DNA of 64,000 nucleotides. Origin: Vibrio hepatarius. GTDB taxonomy: Bacteria > Pseudomonadota > Gammaproteobacteria > Enterobacterales > Vibrionaceae. The first letter of the stretch is position 1. Every line of letters starts with the position of its first letter. The DNA is taken from assembly GCF_001274785.1 (NCBI RefSeq), contig NZ_LHPI01000001.1:620001-684000 (forward strand). Reading direction: 5' to 3'. This document shows, piece by piece, positions 1 to 8,692 of the stretch. Under the pieces are notes generated by a model. That model had not been told where the DNA came from, made no database searches, and worked only from the letters and a program-made list of their open reading frames with translations. The translations under genes and the position numbers were made by a program.

Positions 1-1143
1 GGCTGCTCAGCCGAACAAATTTTACAAGATGCGAATTTTGCGATGGGGGCGGTGCACCCTGATGATCTCGAAACGGTCCAAGTCAGTATTGAACAGTCAA
101 AAGAGCAGATGTCCGAATGGCATCAAACCTTCAGAGTGATGCATCCATTAAAAGGTGAGATTTGGCTTGAAGGGAAATCTTCTCCGCAGAAACTCGCAAA
201 CGGCGATACCATTTGGCACGGTTACTTGCATGATGTCACCGAAGAGCGAAACCAGAACGAACAAATACGTTTGCTGTCTGCGGCGGTGTCGGCTACTACG
301 CAAGGAATAATGATTACTGATGCACACACTCGTATCATTGACGTTAACCCCGCATTTGAAGTCTTAACCGGTTACTCAAAACAGGAAATCATCGGCGAAA
401 TGCCATCTAAACTCTCATCTGGTAAGCATTCCAAAGACTTCTATCTTGAGTTGTGGCAAACCTTATCTGAACAAGAACACTGGCGTGGTCGAGTCTGGAA
501 TCGTAAGAAAACGGGCGAAGCATTCCCTGTATTGGTCACTATCGATGTACTTAAAAATCAATGTGACGAAGTGACCAACTACATCTGTGTCTTTAGCGAT
601 ATTTCTGAAATGATTGCCGAGCAAGAGCTGCTAACTGATCTCGTCAATAAAGACCCGTTAACGGGTTTATTTAACCGTCGTGCACTCGATACTCTGTTGG
701 AGAGAAAGTCACGCAGTGCCCGAGATGAGAAAGACTTCTTTACCATCATCTATTTTGACCTAGATAACTTTAAAGCGCTTAATGACTCTCTTGGTCACGC
801 ATCAGGGGACAAAATGCTGACCGATATTGCAAATAAGTTAAGCAAAGAGATGCGAGAAAAGGACATGCTGGCGAGAGTAGGCGGTGATGAGTTTGTTGCC
901 GTGATTGAATCAGTAAACAGTGAGGAGCTTGCTGATCGAATCGTGCAGCGTTTTGAAGATAACATAAATGAAATCGCCAAACGTTTTGGTACGTTAGAGC
1001 CTGTGAGTGTCAGCATTGGCGCTGCATTCTTCCCACTAGATGGTACGGATCCTGAGGAGCTATTGTTGCTGGCAGATGCGCGAATGTATGAATCGAAGAA
1101 TGCGAAAAAGCTCGCCAGTAATATTCGTTTAAGCGGCACCTAG
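1..1143 (+). CDS. PAS-GGDEF diguanylate cyclase, 3' part only
   Basis: The reading frame is open from the first base of the window, so the true start lies outside; the ATG at 43 is internal. The visible part holds the end of one PAS domain (PAS_3-like, ending in HDVTEERNQ), a complete second PAS domain (about residues 90-200), and a GGDEF domain with an intact GGDEF active-site loop. An RxxD inhibitory site (REKD) sits five residues before GGDEF, so product inhibition by c-di-GMP is expected. No EAL domain follows. By family knowledge it makes cyclic di-GMP from two GTP; the sensed signal is unknown. Domain identity is secure; N-terminal content cannot be judged. Confidence 0.9.
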   Translation, partial: GCSAEQILQDANFAMGAVHPDDLETVQVSIEQSKEQMSEWHQTFRVMHPLKGEIWLEGKSSPQKLANGDTIWHGYLHDVTEERNQNEQIRLLSAAVSATTQGIMITDAHTRIIDVNPAFEVLTGYSKQEIIGEMPSKLSSGKHSKDFYLELWQTLSEQEHWRGRVWNRKKTGEAFPVLVTIDVLKNQCDEVTNYICVFSDISEMIAEQELLTDLVNKDPLTGLFNRRALDTLLERKSRSARDEKDFFTIIYFDLDNFKALNDSLGHASGDKMLTDIANKLSKEMREKDMLARVGGDEFVAVIESVNSEELADRIVQRFEDNINEIAKRFGTLEPVSVSIGAAFFPLDGTDPEELLLLADARMYESKNAKKLASNIRLSGT

Positions 1144-1172
1144 ACAAATGGTATTACAGATTTTTTGCGGAT

Positions 1173-1195
1173 AAGGCGAGTAGTGAGCTCGCCTT
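1173..1195. terminator. stem-loop between convergent genes
   Basis: An 8-bp perfect stem (AAGGCGAG / CTCGCCTT) with a 7-nt loop lies between the ends of the convergent GGDEF gene and eptA. There is no strong T-run on either side, so intrinsic termination is only likely, not certain. Confidence 0.5.
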
Positions 1196-1219
1196 ACGAC
1201 TTCTGCGGATTGATCATAG

Positions 1220-2857
1220 TTATGAGTTAGCCGCACATCCACTGGTAATATCTAACCTTGTATCGTGTAGCGAAGTACTGATTCCATATAGTCCAAGTAA
1301 ACTATCAAAGACATTATCGTGTGAAATAGCAGCGCTTTCGGCTTCGTCTTCGATGCATTGCAGATTCAGTTGTTTTTGCTGGGCGTATTGCTCTGGTATC
1401 CAAAGTAACCAAGGAACTTGAGTTTGCTCTTTAGGAGCAACCGCATAAGGTGCGCCGTGCAGATAAAGCCCACTTTCGCCCAAAGACTCACCGTGGTCAG
1501 AAATATAAGTGAGCATCACGTTGTAATCGTCAGATACCGCTTTTAACTGATTAATGGTTTGTGCCAACACATAATCAGTGTAAACCAGCGTATTGTCGTA
1601 GACATTGACGATTTCTGAATCACTGCAGTTTTCAATGTCACTGCGGTTACATGCGGGCTGGAAAGGCGCCATCTGATCTGGGTAGCGTTGCCAATAAGTC
1701 GGGCCGTGGCTGCCAATAGTGTGCAAGACTAGCAATTTATCACTCCTTTTATTTGAAATGAACTGCTGAGCTTGTTGTAGCATAGCAAGATCAAAACAGG
1801 TGTTGCCGTTGCAATCTTCATTTTTTAACGAAGTATCGAGAGATGTCTGCGCTAAGCGTCTCGCGACACCCTTATCGCCACCATCATTATCAATCCAAAG
1901 AACATCCACTCCTGCGTGCTTAATTACGTCGAACACATTGTCTTGTGCGTAGGCGCGTTTCTTGTCGTAATCCCTGCGTGTCAGGTTTGAAAACATACAA
2001 GGAACAGATAGCGCGGTGTAGGTGCCGCATGAAGACACATTTTGGAACGAGATTAATCCCATGCCTTGTGTATAAGGGTTGGTATTACGCTGATATCCGT
2101 TGTAGGCAAAATTCATCGCGCGTGCGGTTTCGCCTAACACGACAACCATCAAGGTCGGCTTGCCATTAGGGTTTGGTTTGATCTTTGCGTCAGTTCCTTG
2201 GCTTTTAAAGGCGATTGGCTGCGTGAAATACGTTTGCTTAAGGTATCTCACGCTGTTGAATACGTGGGCTGGGATGATCATTTTGTTTAGGTCGTGATTG
2301 TTTCGACCGACGGATGCGTAGTCTTTGTAGCTTGTTACTCCAATTAAACCGATGCCAATACAAGCCAGCACGACAATCGCAAATCGTGATGCGATTGCCC
2401 TTAATAAAGTGCGATGAGGTTTGACTCGAACCATAAACACGAAGGCGGACGGTAAAATACCAAAGCAAAACAGATAGAGCAGGGTGGAGCTATTTAAGTA
2501 GAAGAGTATTTCTGAAGAGTTGGTTTCAAAGATGCTCTCCATCATCGACATATCAAACACTGTTTGAAAGTTAATTTGTGCATACAGTGCGGCGGCAGAA
2601 CTGATGAACAAAAACGCCATAAATGGTTTGAAGAAATAAGGCCAAGCAAACGCCGAAAAGATGATGATGAACGCGCACGTCAACAACACCGGTGAGGAGT
2701 AAGCAAACAAGGGATTAGTGACGCCCGCACTAAGTTGGAAAACTCTGTAGAGGACAGGAAAATTAAGGACGGTACCGAAATAAACAGAGCAGATGACAAC
2801 AAGAACTGACATGCTCATTTCAATCCGCGGTAGTGACATCGCTTTTGCAATAGACAT
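1220..2857 (-). CDS. eptA: lipid A phosphoethanolamine transferase
   Basis: Inner-membrane enzyme that transfers phosphoethanolamine from phosphatidylethanolamine to lipid A, lowering surface charge and raising resistance to cationic peptides such as polymyxin. The 545 residues match the usual EptA length: an N-terminal membrane domain with about five hydrophobic segments (up to about residue 175), then a periplasmic sulfatase-fold domain. Visible catalytic features are GETAR (Glu243), the nucleophile Thr279 in SCGTYTALS, SDHGESLGE and a following YLHG, which carry the zinc ligands. A GGAG sequence precedes the ATG. The gene lies 144 bp downstream of the sensor kinase gene on the same strand, and a PmrA-like direct repeat (2904-2920) precedes it, so it is probably the target of the neighbouring two-component system. 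Confidence 0.93.
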   Translation of the reverse strand: MSIAKAMSLPRIEMSMSVLVVICSVYFGTVLNFPVLYRVFQLSAGVTNPLFAYSSPVLLTCAFIIIFSAFAWPYFFKPFMAFLFISSAAALYAQINFQTVFDMSMMESIFETNSSEILFYLNSSTLLYLFCFGILPSAFVFMVRVKPHRTLLRAIASRFAIVVLACIGIGLIGVTSYKDYASVGRNNHDLNKMIIPAHVFNSVRYLKQTYFTQPIAFKSQGTDAKIKPNPNGKPTLMVVVLGETARAMNFAYNGYQRNTNPYTQGMGLISFQNVSSCGTYTALSVPCMFSNLTRRDYDKKRAYAQDNVFDVIKHAGVDVLWIDNDGGDKGVARRLAQTSLDTSLKNEDCNGNTCFDLAMLQQAQQFISNKRSDKLLVLHTIGSHGPTYWQRYPDQMAPFQPACNRSDIENCSDSEIVNVYDNTLVYTDYVLAQTINQLKAVSDDYNVMLTYISDHGESLGESGLYLHGAPYAVAPKEQTQVPWLLWIPEQYAQQKQLNLQCIEDEAESAAISHDNVFDSLLGLYGISTSLHDTRLDITSGCAANS

Positions 2858-2903
2858 CCAGATAACTCCGTTTTAAACAATGATGCTATTGTGGCAAGCT
2901 AAA

Positions 2904-2920
2904 CTTAAGGTTTACTTAAG
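2904..2920 (-). promoter_or_regulatory. PmrA/VprA-like direct-repeat operator upstream of eptA
   Basis: CTTAAG, 5 nt, CTTAAG: two perfect hexamers with the spacing of the known PmrA box (cTTAA-N5-cTTAA). It begins 47 nt upstream of the eptA start codon. The same element at the same distance precedes the haemolysin-family operon (9351-9367). That the OmpR-type regulator at 4386-5042 binds it is inferred. Confidence 0.75.
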
Positions 2921-3001
2921 AAATCAATCAAATCTATATTTGCGCAGGAAAATATTGGGATATCAGATGTCAGCGCTTGTGTCTCACAAGCGCTGGTTTG
3001 G

Positions 3002-4414
3002 CTATCGTTTAAAACGGATGCGGAAGGTGTTTCGGTTGTCCTCTCGAGGCATAAGCTCAAGCGTCGCATTGTGTAATTGGGCGATATCGCGGGCAATGGA
3101 CATACCTAAACCTGCGCCGTCGCCTTTTTCGGTATTGGCACGATAGAAGCTATCAAACAGCTTTTCTCTTGCTTCGTCACTGATATTTTGCCCCGTGTCA
3201 GAGATAAACACTTCGTACCAATAATCGGATGCCACTAAGTGAACATCAATGTTACTGCCATTGCCCGAATAGCGAATTGCATTGTCGATGAGATTGCGGA
3301 ATAGCAGCCCGAGCAAAAACGCATCACCTTGGATTGAGCAAGTATCGCCTTCCAAGCTTAGATGTTGATCATTGCGAAGTGCCAATTGTGCTAAGTCAGA
3401 CAGGGTTGACTGCAACACATTGTTAAGCACAACCTCCTGCTTTTCTAGGTTGGTAATGCTGTCGACTTTTGCCAAGGTTAACAACTGGTGGAGGACTCGG
3501 TCAGTGCGGTCAATCCCTTTGAGAAGATTACTTAAATCTTGTTCCAGTTGCTCCTTGTCTTGGCTATGCAGAGCGTTTTCGGCGTTAAGCCTTAGTATCG
3601 TTAACGGCGTTTTGATTTCATGTGCCGCCATACGCGTAAACTGTCTTTCACGTTGCCACGCCATTTCTAACTGCTCCAACAGTTGGTTGAGCGTATCGAC
3701 TAACGGGGATAACTCTAGCGTTTGGTTGGAGACATAAATACGGTCAAGTTTCTCGATGCTTCGTTGCGAAATCGCCAATCTAAGTTCTGAAATAGGGCGG
3801 AAACTCTTGCCGATAAAGTAGATCAAAATAACGATAAACAGGGGGAAAAGAATCATCTGCGGTAAAATCGCGGACAACACGACTTCATTGATGATTTCTT
3901 GTCTGATGGAGTGTTTCTCAGCAACTAAAACGAACTCTGAATCCGTTGAGTGCAGTTGGAAGATACGCCATTCTCTACCATCTACTTCTCGGTCGCCAAA
4001 GCCGGAAAACTCGGGAGAGGGAGAAAGCACGCCAGCATCTTTGCGCGAACTCCAAACCAAAGCGTTGTTTTTATACAGCTGAAAAACAATGTTGTTCTCG
4101 TATGGGTGGCCGTATTCTGTTGGATCATCATCGGAATCAGAAAGCTGACGAATTTTTTGCATCCAGGCTTCAAATTGACTTTGAATGGATGCTTTTGAAA
4201 GCTGAGATTCAAACGAAGACGTGGTGAGTAGCAACAATTTGGCGGTTTGCCCAAGTCTTGCGTCATACACTTCTTGAGTTTCGTGCTTTGTCGACATGGC
4301 GCTAAAGAGTAGTGCCAGCGAGACCATAGTGAGCGTCAAGATCATCACAACGCCGATCAGTCGGCGTTTGATGGAAAAAGGGACGTTATTTTTCAATGAT
4401 ATACCCCACACCAC
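3002..4414 (-). CDS. OmpR-partner sensor histidine kinase (PmrB/QseC/VprB-like)
   Basis: Membrane sensor kinase of 470 residues. It has a first transmembrane segment at about 17-39, a periplasmic sensor region to about 180, a second segment at about 181-202, a HAMP-like linker, a HisKA box with phospho-acceptor His265 (AAHEIKTPLT), and a HATPase_c domain with N (NLIDNAIRY), G1 (SDTGQNI) and G2 (GAGLGMSIA) boxes. The longest frame starts at a GTG inside the regulator gene (29-bp overlap). A TTG nearer the end of the regulator, giving MKNNVPFSIKRR, is an equally plausible start. It follows its regulator directly and precedes eptA. The sensor domain is not recognisably acidic or metal-binding by eye, so the signal is unknown. 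Confidence 0.9.
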   Translation of the reverse strand: MVWGISLKNNVPFSIKRRLIGVVMILTLTMVSLALLFSAMSTKHETQEVYDARLGQTAKLLLLTTSSFESQLSKASIQSQFEAWMQKIRQLSDSDDDPTEYGHPYENNIVFQLYKNNALVWSSRKDAGVLSPSPEFSGFGDREVDGREWRIFQLHSTDSEFVLVAEKHSIRQEIINEVVLSAILPQMILFPLFIVILIYFIGKSFRPISELRLAISQRSIEKLDRIYVSNQTLELSPLVDTLNQLLEQLEMAWQRERQFTRMAAHEIKTPLTILRLNAENALHSQDKEQLEQDLSNLLKGIDRTDRVLHQLLTLAKVDSITNLEKQEVVLNNVLQSTLSDLAQLALRNDQHLSLEGDTCSIQGDAFLLGLLFRNLIDNAIRYSGNGSNIDVHLVASDYWYEVFISDTGQNISDEAREKLFDSFYRANTEKGDGAGLGMSIARDIAQLHNATLELMPREDNRNTFRIRFKR

Positions 4415-5042
4415 GAATGTTTTTTATCAGCATATTTGGCACTTTTTTGCGTAAGTTATGGATGTGGACTTCAATGGTATTGTCGTTGCTACTGTCTTCC
4501 CAGCCGTGCAGCGATTGAAGCAACTGCTCCTTACTCATCACTCGCCCAGCGTTGGTCATCAAACTTGCGAGCAACTTAAACTCTTTACGAGTTAACTTAA
4601 GCGGTTCTTGTTGGAAGGTGATAACCTGTTCCGACAAAGACAATGATAAATCGCCGATTTGGATTTTCTCGCTAGCACTGCCAGTTTGTCGTCTGATTAA
4701 CACGCGTAAACGAGCGAGCAACTCTTCTAACGCAAACGGCTTACCAATATATTCATCTGCACCACCATCAAGCCCTTTGACTCGGTCTTGGATGTCGTCA
4801 CGCGCGGTTAAAATCATTACTGGTAGGTCGTATCCTGCGTCACGAAGGCGCTTAAGTACAGCCAATCCATCAATATCAGGTAGGGTAAGGTCGAGGATCA
4901 CGGCGGTGAATTGTTCGGTTTTCAGGGCGGCATTTACGCCGCCGCCGAGGGTGAGCCAATCAACCGTGTAACCGTGACGACTTAGAGACGTCACCATTGA
5001 TTGGCCCAGTAAGTTATCATCTTCTACCAGCAGTATTCGCAT
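4386..5042 (-). CDS. OmpR/PhoB-family response regulator (PmrA/VprA-like)
   Basis: A 218-residue regulator with a receiver domain carrying the acidic pair Glu7/Asp8-Asp9, phospho-acceptor Asp51 and the conserved Lys101 (GKPF), followed by a winged-helix DNA-binding domain (about 125-218) ending in IRGVGYIIEK, as in PmrA and QseB. Its start overlaps the TPR gene stop as TAATG, so the two are probably translationally coupled. It is the likely reader of the two CTTAAG-N5-CTTAAG repeats in this locus, one in front of its own operon and one in front of eptA. Compare V. cholerae VprA (CarR), which also governs lipid A modification; orthology is not proven. Confidence 0.92.
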   Translation of the reverse strand: MRILLVEDDNLLGQSMVTSLSRHGYTVDWLTLGGGVNAALKTEQFTAVILDLTLPDIDGLAVLKRLRDAGYDLPVMILTARDDIQDRVKGLDGGADEYIGKPFALEELLARLRVLIRRQTGSASEKIQIGDLSLSLSEQVITFQQEPLKLTRKEFKLLASLMTNAGRVMSKEQLLQSLHGWEDSSNDNTIEVHIHNLRKKVPNMLIKNIRGVGYIIEK

Positions 5043-5677
5043 TATTTAGTCAGACTCTCAAGTCGTTGGGTGATCTCTTGTTGTCGGCCTTGGTCGGCAA
5101 TTGGTCGGTCAGGACGCGGCGCGGCTTGTTGCGCTTTGGTCAAGTACTTAATTGCTTCGCTACGGCGTCCATCTTCTGCAAGGAAGTCACCATAAAAGTA
5201 GTTAGGATCGATGCCATCTGGATTGATTTCAAGCGCTTTCTTCAGCATCTTTTCCGCGACTTCATCGTCGCCAAAACCAATCGGCCATCCCGGTACTTTA
5301 TAGTATAACGAACCCAAACTGGTATAAGCTGAGCCATCTAATGTTTTGGGCGCTGAATCAATCACTTTTTCTAATAGTGCTTTCGATTCTTTAACTAGTG
5401 ACAGCGCGCCTAAACCACCTTTTGCACCCGCGAGTGACGCTTTGTTTATTGCTAGCCACACGGTTAATTCAGGGTTGTCTGGATTGGCATAAAGCGCTTG
5501 CGATGTGTGCATGATAGTGACTTGGAAGCACTTCTCCTGTTCGTCACTGTCGGTGACCTGATATTGGCACTGGGCCCATTCTTTTTGAATGCTGTTTAGG
5601 GTTGGAACAGCAGCAAAAGCACTGCTGCTCGCAAGTACGGTTGCGGTAGCGATGGTTGTGATAGAAAGAAGTTTCAT
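5042..5677 (-). CDS. periplasmic TPR protein of the haemolysin-family operon
   Basis: A 211-residue protein with a clear signal peptide (Lys-3 then a hydrophobic run, cleavage after about SSAFA at 22-23). Tetratricopeptide-like helical repeats follow. One segment (YYKVPGWPIGFGDDEVAEKM) resembles the TatT/TRAP T-component type of TPR protein, where a P-G-W-P-x-G-F-G loop joins helices. It has no enzymatic motif. It lies between the dehydrogenase (11-bp gap) and the response regulator (1-base overlap), which places a periplasmic partner inside an otherwise cytoplasmic set of enzymes. Its role is unknown; a scaffold or ligand-sensing partner of the sensor kinase is a guess. Confidence 0.75.
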   Translation of the reverse strand: MKLLSITTIATATVLASSSAFAAVPTLNSIQKEWAQCQYQVTDSDEQEKCFQVTIMHTSQALYANPDNPELTVWLAINKASLAGAKGGLGALSLVKESKALLEKVIDSAPKTLDGSAYTSLGSLYYKVPGWPIGFGDDEVAEKMLKKALEINPDGIDPNYFYGDFLAEDGRRSEAIKYLTKAQQAAPRPDRPIADQGRQQEITQRLESLTK

Positions 5678-5688
5678 TTCAGTTACCT

Positions 5689-6495
5689 CTACTTTTCTGC
5701 TTGTTGAATAAAGTCATGGATCGTCTGTTGTTGCTTGCGGATCGAACTGGTTACCAAGCTTGGGAAAATCTGGTTGATGCGGGCAAACAGCTTTTCAGGC
5801 CAGCCGATCCACTTCGCTGATGTTTCTTTTTGCAGCATGGTAACGACATGGTCAGCAACGACTTGTGGAGAGTCGCAATGATTCCCTAACGTTTTGTTTA
5901 GTTGATTCACTCGGTCACTGTTGAGTTCAGTGTCCGTTGCTCTCGGTGCGAGATACAACACTCGGACGCCTGCGCCATCCAGCTCACGATCCATCGCTTC
6001 GCTGAATCGCTGTAAGCCAGATTTAGCAGCGCAGTAAGTTGAATAGCCCGGATAACCGATAGAACCGAAAGTTGACCCAATATTCAAAATGATTCCTGGG
6101 CGCTGCAGCCAGGTTAGGGCACTTTGCGTTAACAAGATCGGTGTGGTTAAGTTGAGCTCGATTTCTTGTTTGATTGAGTTGGGCTCGCGCTGAGCAAGAA
6201 AACGGAACTGATTGGTTCCAGCGTTGTTAATCACGACGCTAATTTTTTTGTTTTGCTGCAAGTACTCGCGCGCTTTGTTACGCAGCAGTATCAAGCCATC
6301 TTGGGTTGCTAAGTCTGCGCTCAGACATTGATGTTCTTCTGAGTTAGGCAGTGACTGAATCAACTCGGATAACTTGTTACCATTGCGAGCGACCAATAAC
6401 AGTTTGGCCCCCTGTACAGCCAAGCTGTTGGCAAGTGCTTTACCAATGCCGCCAGAGGCACCTGTCAACAATACGTATTTGCCATTTAAGTCCAT
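5689..6495 (-). CDS. short-chain dehydrogenase/reductase
   Basis: Classical SDR of 268 residues: nucleotide-binding TGASGGIG (11-18), NNAG (90-93) and catalytic Ser141, Tyr154, Lys158 (YxxxK as YCAAK). The fold and length are typical, with a C-terminal basic or amphipathic extension. It probably oxidises or reduces a carbonyl or alcohol on the product of the neighbouring ligase and diiron protein. Spacing is 8 bp after the diiron-protein gene. The substrate cannot be read from sequence. Confidence 0.88.
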   Translation of the reverse strand: MDLNGKYVLLTGASGGIGKALANSLAVQGAKLLLVARNGNKLSELIQSLPNSEEHQCLSADLATQDGLILLRNKAREYLQQNKKISVVINNAGTNQFRFLAQREPNSIKQEIELNLTTPILLTQSALTWLQRPGIILNIGSTFGSIGYPGYSTYCAAKSGLQRFSEAMDRELDGAGVRVLYLAPRATDTELNSDRVNQLNKTLGNHCDSPQVVADHVVTMLQKETSAKWIGWPEKLFARINQIFPSLVTSSIRKQQQTIHDFIQQAEK

Positions 6496-6503
6496 GTTTC
6501 CTC

Positions 6504-7184
6504 CTAAGCTGCGTGTGAGACAGCGGTGTGAGGTAAGCTTTCGAGCATCTGGCCGTAAAGCTTAAATACCATGTTGGCTGAATCGATTATTGCTTGTTGG
6601 TCCTTAACGTCAGTCACTTTTTCCATCAACGATTCAAAGAATTGGATGTGGTCTTGGTCAAGTATGCTGTGAGATGTCAGGTAGCTCATGGCCTCATCAG
6701 GTAGACCTAGCGTCTCTTTAACCAACTTGGCAATCTGGCCACCAACGCCAACACTCGTGCCTTCAAGTACCCATACCATGCCAAACAACGCCATCGGATT
6801 GTGACGGTCAATTTGGTGATACAGGTAAGAGGTCATCAGTTCAATTGCGTCACCAACACGACCAACGCCTTGGTTGTGACGAACAAGCTCTTCGTCTGCG
6901 CCACACGCTCGAATATCGTTAAGGATCCATTCGTGATGACCTTTTTCTTCGTCTACGTATTCAGCCAGTGCTTCACGGACCCATTCGTGTTCCGCGTCCA
7001 ATCGACCACCACACGCCATTAGCAGTGGCACGGTATGTTTAACGTGGTGAAACGCTTGGGTGAGAAAGGCAACGTAAGTGTCGCGGTCGATTTCACCATT
7101 TTGACAAGCTTGGAAAATCGGTGCATTAAGCATTGTTAATTGCGCTTCACGTGTTTGCTGTTTAAGTGTGTTGAAAAAGCTCAT
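6504..7184 (-). CDS. haem-oxygenase-like diiron oxidase/oxygenase (TenA/UndA-type fold)
   Basis: A 226-residue all-helical protein of the TenA/haem-oxygenase superfamily. The start was moved to the ATG at 7184 because AAGGAG precedes it; the longer frame has no such site. Counting from that ATG, the metal-ligand pattern of haem-oxygenase-like diiron enzymes is visible: Glu80-x-x-His83 (EEKGHH), Glu141 (VLEGTS) and Asp176-x-x-His179 (DQDH). This parallels UndA, the fatty-acid-cleaving oxidase (E, H, E, D, H in the same order). A TenA thiaminase is less likely because the TenA catalytic Cys and Tyr context is absent and no thiamine genes are near. The gene lies between the acyl-adenylating enzyme and the SDR. 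The substrate is unknown; an activated acyl chain or its conjugate is inferred. Confidence 0.82.
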   Translation of the reverse strand: MSFFNTLKQQTREAQLTMLNAPIFQACQNGEIDRDTYVAFLTQAFHHVKHTVPLLMACGGRLDAEHEWVREALAEYVDEEKGHHEWILNDIRACGADEELVRHNQGVGRVGDAIELMTSYLYHQIDRHNPMALFGMVWVLEGTSVGVGGQIAKLVKETLGLPDEAMSYLTSHSILDQDHIQFFESLMEKVTDVKDQQAIIDSANMVFKLYGQMLESLPHTAVSHAA

Positions 7185-7215
7185 CGCTTGCTCCTTAAAA
7201 TCTATTCGTTTAAAT

Positions 7216-8691
7216 CTAATACAATTCAATAATTTGATGGTCGGTGTTGGTATTGCGACCAGAAATCAGTTCGCTTGCCCATGTTTCAATCACGTCCCGT
7301 CTCGGGCGGCCATTTTTGGTAAACCAATGGGTGTGAGTGGCTAAGTTCGAGGTCAGGATCAGACGTTGAATACGAGCGTAATCAGGCAAACTTCCGTTGA
7401 GTAAGTGAATACGCTCGACGATATAATCTGACGGTTCAACAATCGCGGACAGCGAGTGCTGCGCTTCGCCAACCACAAGCAGTTTTGCTGCGGGTATGAA
7501 GACTTGCGCTTGAGATTCAATCCACTCTGGCGAAACATTACGCCCGTAACTGGTAATGATTTGATTCTTTTTACGGCCATGAATATGAATAAAACCGTCT
7601 GGGTCGATGTTGACCAAATCACCAGTGGCCAACCATTCATCATTAAACGGTTCATTTAAGTAACCGAGTGCGATGTTGCCTTTGATTAACAGTTCCTTGT
7701 CTTCGGCGACTTTCACTTCAATATGTTCTAACGCTACGCCACAACTGCCATGCTTTACTCGGTTTGGCGCATTCAATGACACCACAGATGCGCTTTCAGA
7801 CAGCCCGTAACCTTCGTAAGCAGGAATGCCAAGCTGGTGCGCCGTCTCCATGATCTCAGCTGCGACTCGAGCGCCACCAACCGCGACAAAACGTAGTGGT
7901 TCACCCAATTGCGGATTGTGTTTTACGACTTGAATCAGTGCCATCAACAGAGCAGGTGTAAGCACTAAGCTGTTTGGCTGATATTGCGCTAGTGCTTGCG
8001 CAAAATACTGTGCGTTGAACTTGCTAGAGCCGGTTAAACCAACGTGCTCGCCCGGGAATATCATGCTGGTGACACCGAGAATCAATGGAACATAAACGCC
8101 AGTGACGTTCTCTAGTAGCGTTGAGAGCGGTAGTAATACTAGGTGGCGAGCCACATCGACATCCAGAGCAGTAACCAGCGAGCTTGAAACGCGAAATAGA
8201 TTATCTTCGCTCAGGCAAACGCCTTTGGGTGTACCCGTTGAGCCTGACGTAAAGGTGACTTTTACGGTTCCTTCAAGCAGTGCACCACATGGCTCGGCGT
8301 AAATGCGATAAGCAGGTAATCCCTCCAAGTGGCAAACGCTGTCTTGGTGGTCAAACTGCTCGTTCCAATCTCCAACTAAAATATCTGCACCAGTGCTAGT
8401 CAGCACATGCTCGATCTGTTGGTTGGAAAAGAACGTTGGGATAGGTACTAGCGGCATTTCTACCATCATGGCGGCTAAGTCTACGATGGCCCAATCAATC
8501 GAGTTTTCAGCGCGAAGTGCAATACAACGGCCACCCAACTGCTTAATACTGTTGGCGGTGTTCTCGAGCTTATCGATTAACTGACGATAAGTCACAGAGG
8601 TAGCGTTGTTTTCTGCGTCCAACCCGCTCAGTGCAATTTGGTTTGGGTTGAGTTGAGCGTTGCGATAAATCGCTTGAATAATCTGGCTCAT
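7216..8691 (-). CDS. acyl-adenylating enzyme (AMP-binding ligase) with altered A10 motif
   Basis: ANL-superfamily enzyme of 491 residues. The start was taken at the ATG at 8691, one base after the stop of the upstream gene (TAAGATG) and preceded by GAGAGG; a longer frame begins at 8712. Core motifs present are the P-loop TSGSTGTPKG, YGLSES (A5), WLATGDL (A7) and the hinge GRKKNQI (A8). The A10 motif that normally supplies the adenylation lysine (PKTxxGK) reads FTKNGRPRR, with Arg462 in place of that lysine. By family it should activate a carboxylic acid, probably a fatty acid, as acyl-AMP and then pass it to CoA or another acceptor; the K-to-R change makes this uncertain. It is co-transcribed with the haemolysin-family gene. 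Confidence 0.85.
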   Translation of the reverse strand: MSQIIQAIYRNAQLNPNQIALSGLDAENNATSVTYRQLIDKLENTANSIKQLGGRCIALRAENSIDWAIVDLAAMMVEMPLVPIPTFFSNQQIEHVLTSTGADILVGDWNEQFDHQDSVCHLEGLPAYRIYAEPCGALLEGTVKVTFTSGSTGTPKGVCLSEDNLFRVSSSLVTALDVDVARHLVLLPLSTLLENVTGVYVPLILGVTSMIFPGEHVGLTGSSKFNAQYFAQALAQYQPNSLVLTPALLMALIQVVKHNPQLGEPLRFVAVGGARVAAEIMETAHQLGIPAYEGYGLSESASVVSLNAPNRVKHGSCGVALEHIEVKVAEDKELLIKGNIALGYLNEPFNDEWLATGDLVNIDPDGFIHIHGRKKNQIITSYGRNVSPEWIESQAQVFIPAAKLLVVGEAQHSLSAIVEPSDYIVERIHLLNGSLPDYARIQRLILTSNLATHTHWFTKNGRPRRDVIETWASELISGRNTNTDHQIIELY

Positions 8692-8692
8692 C

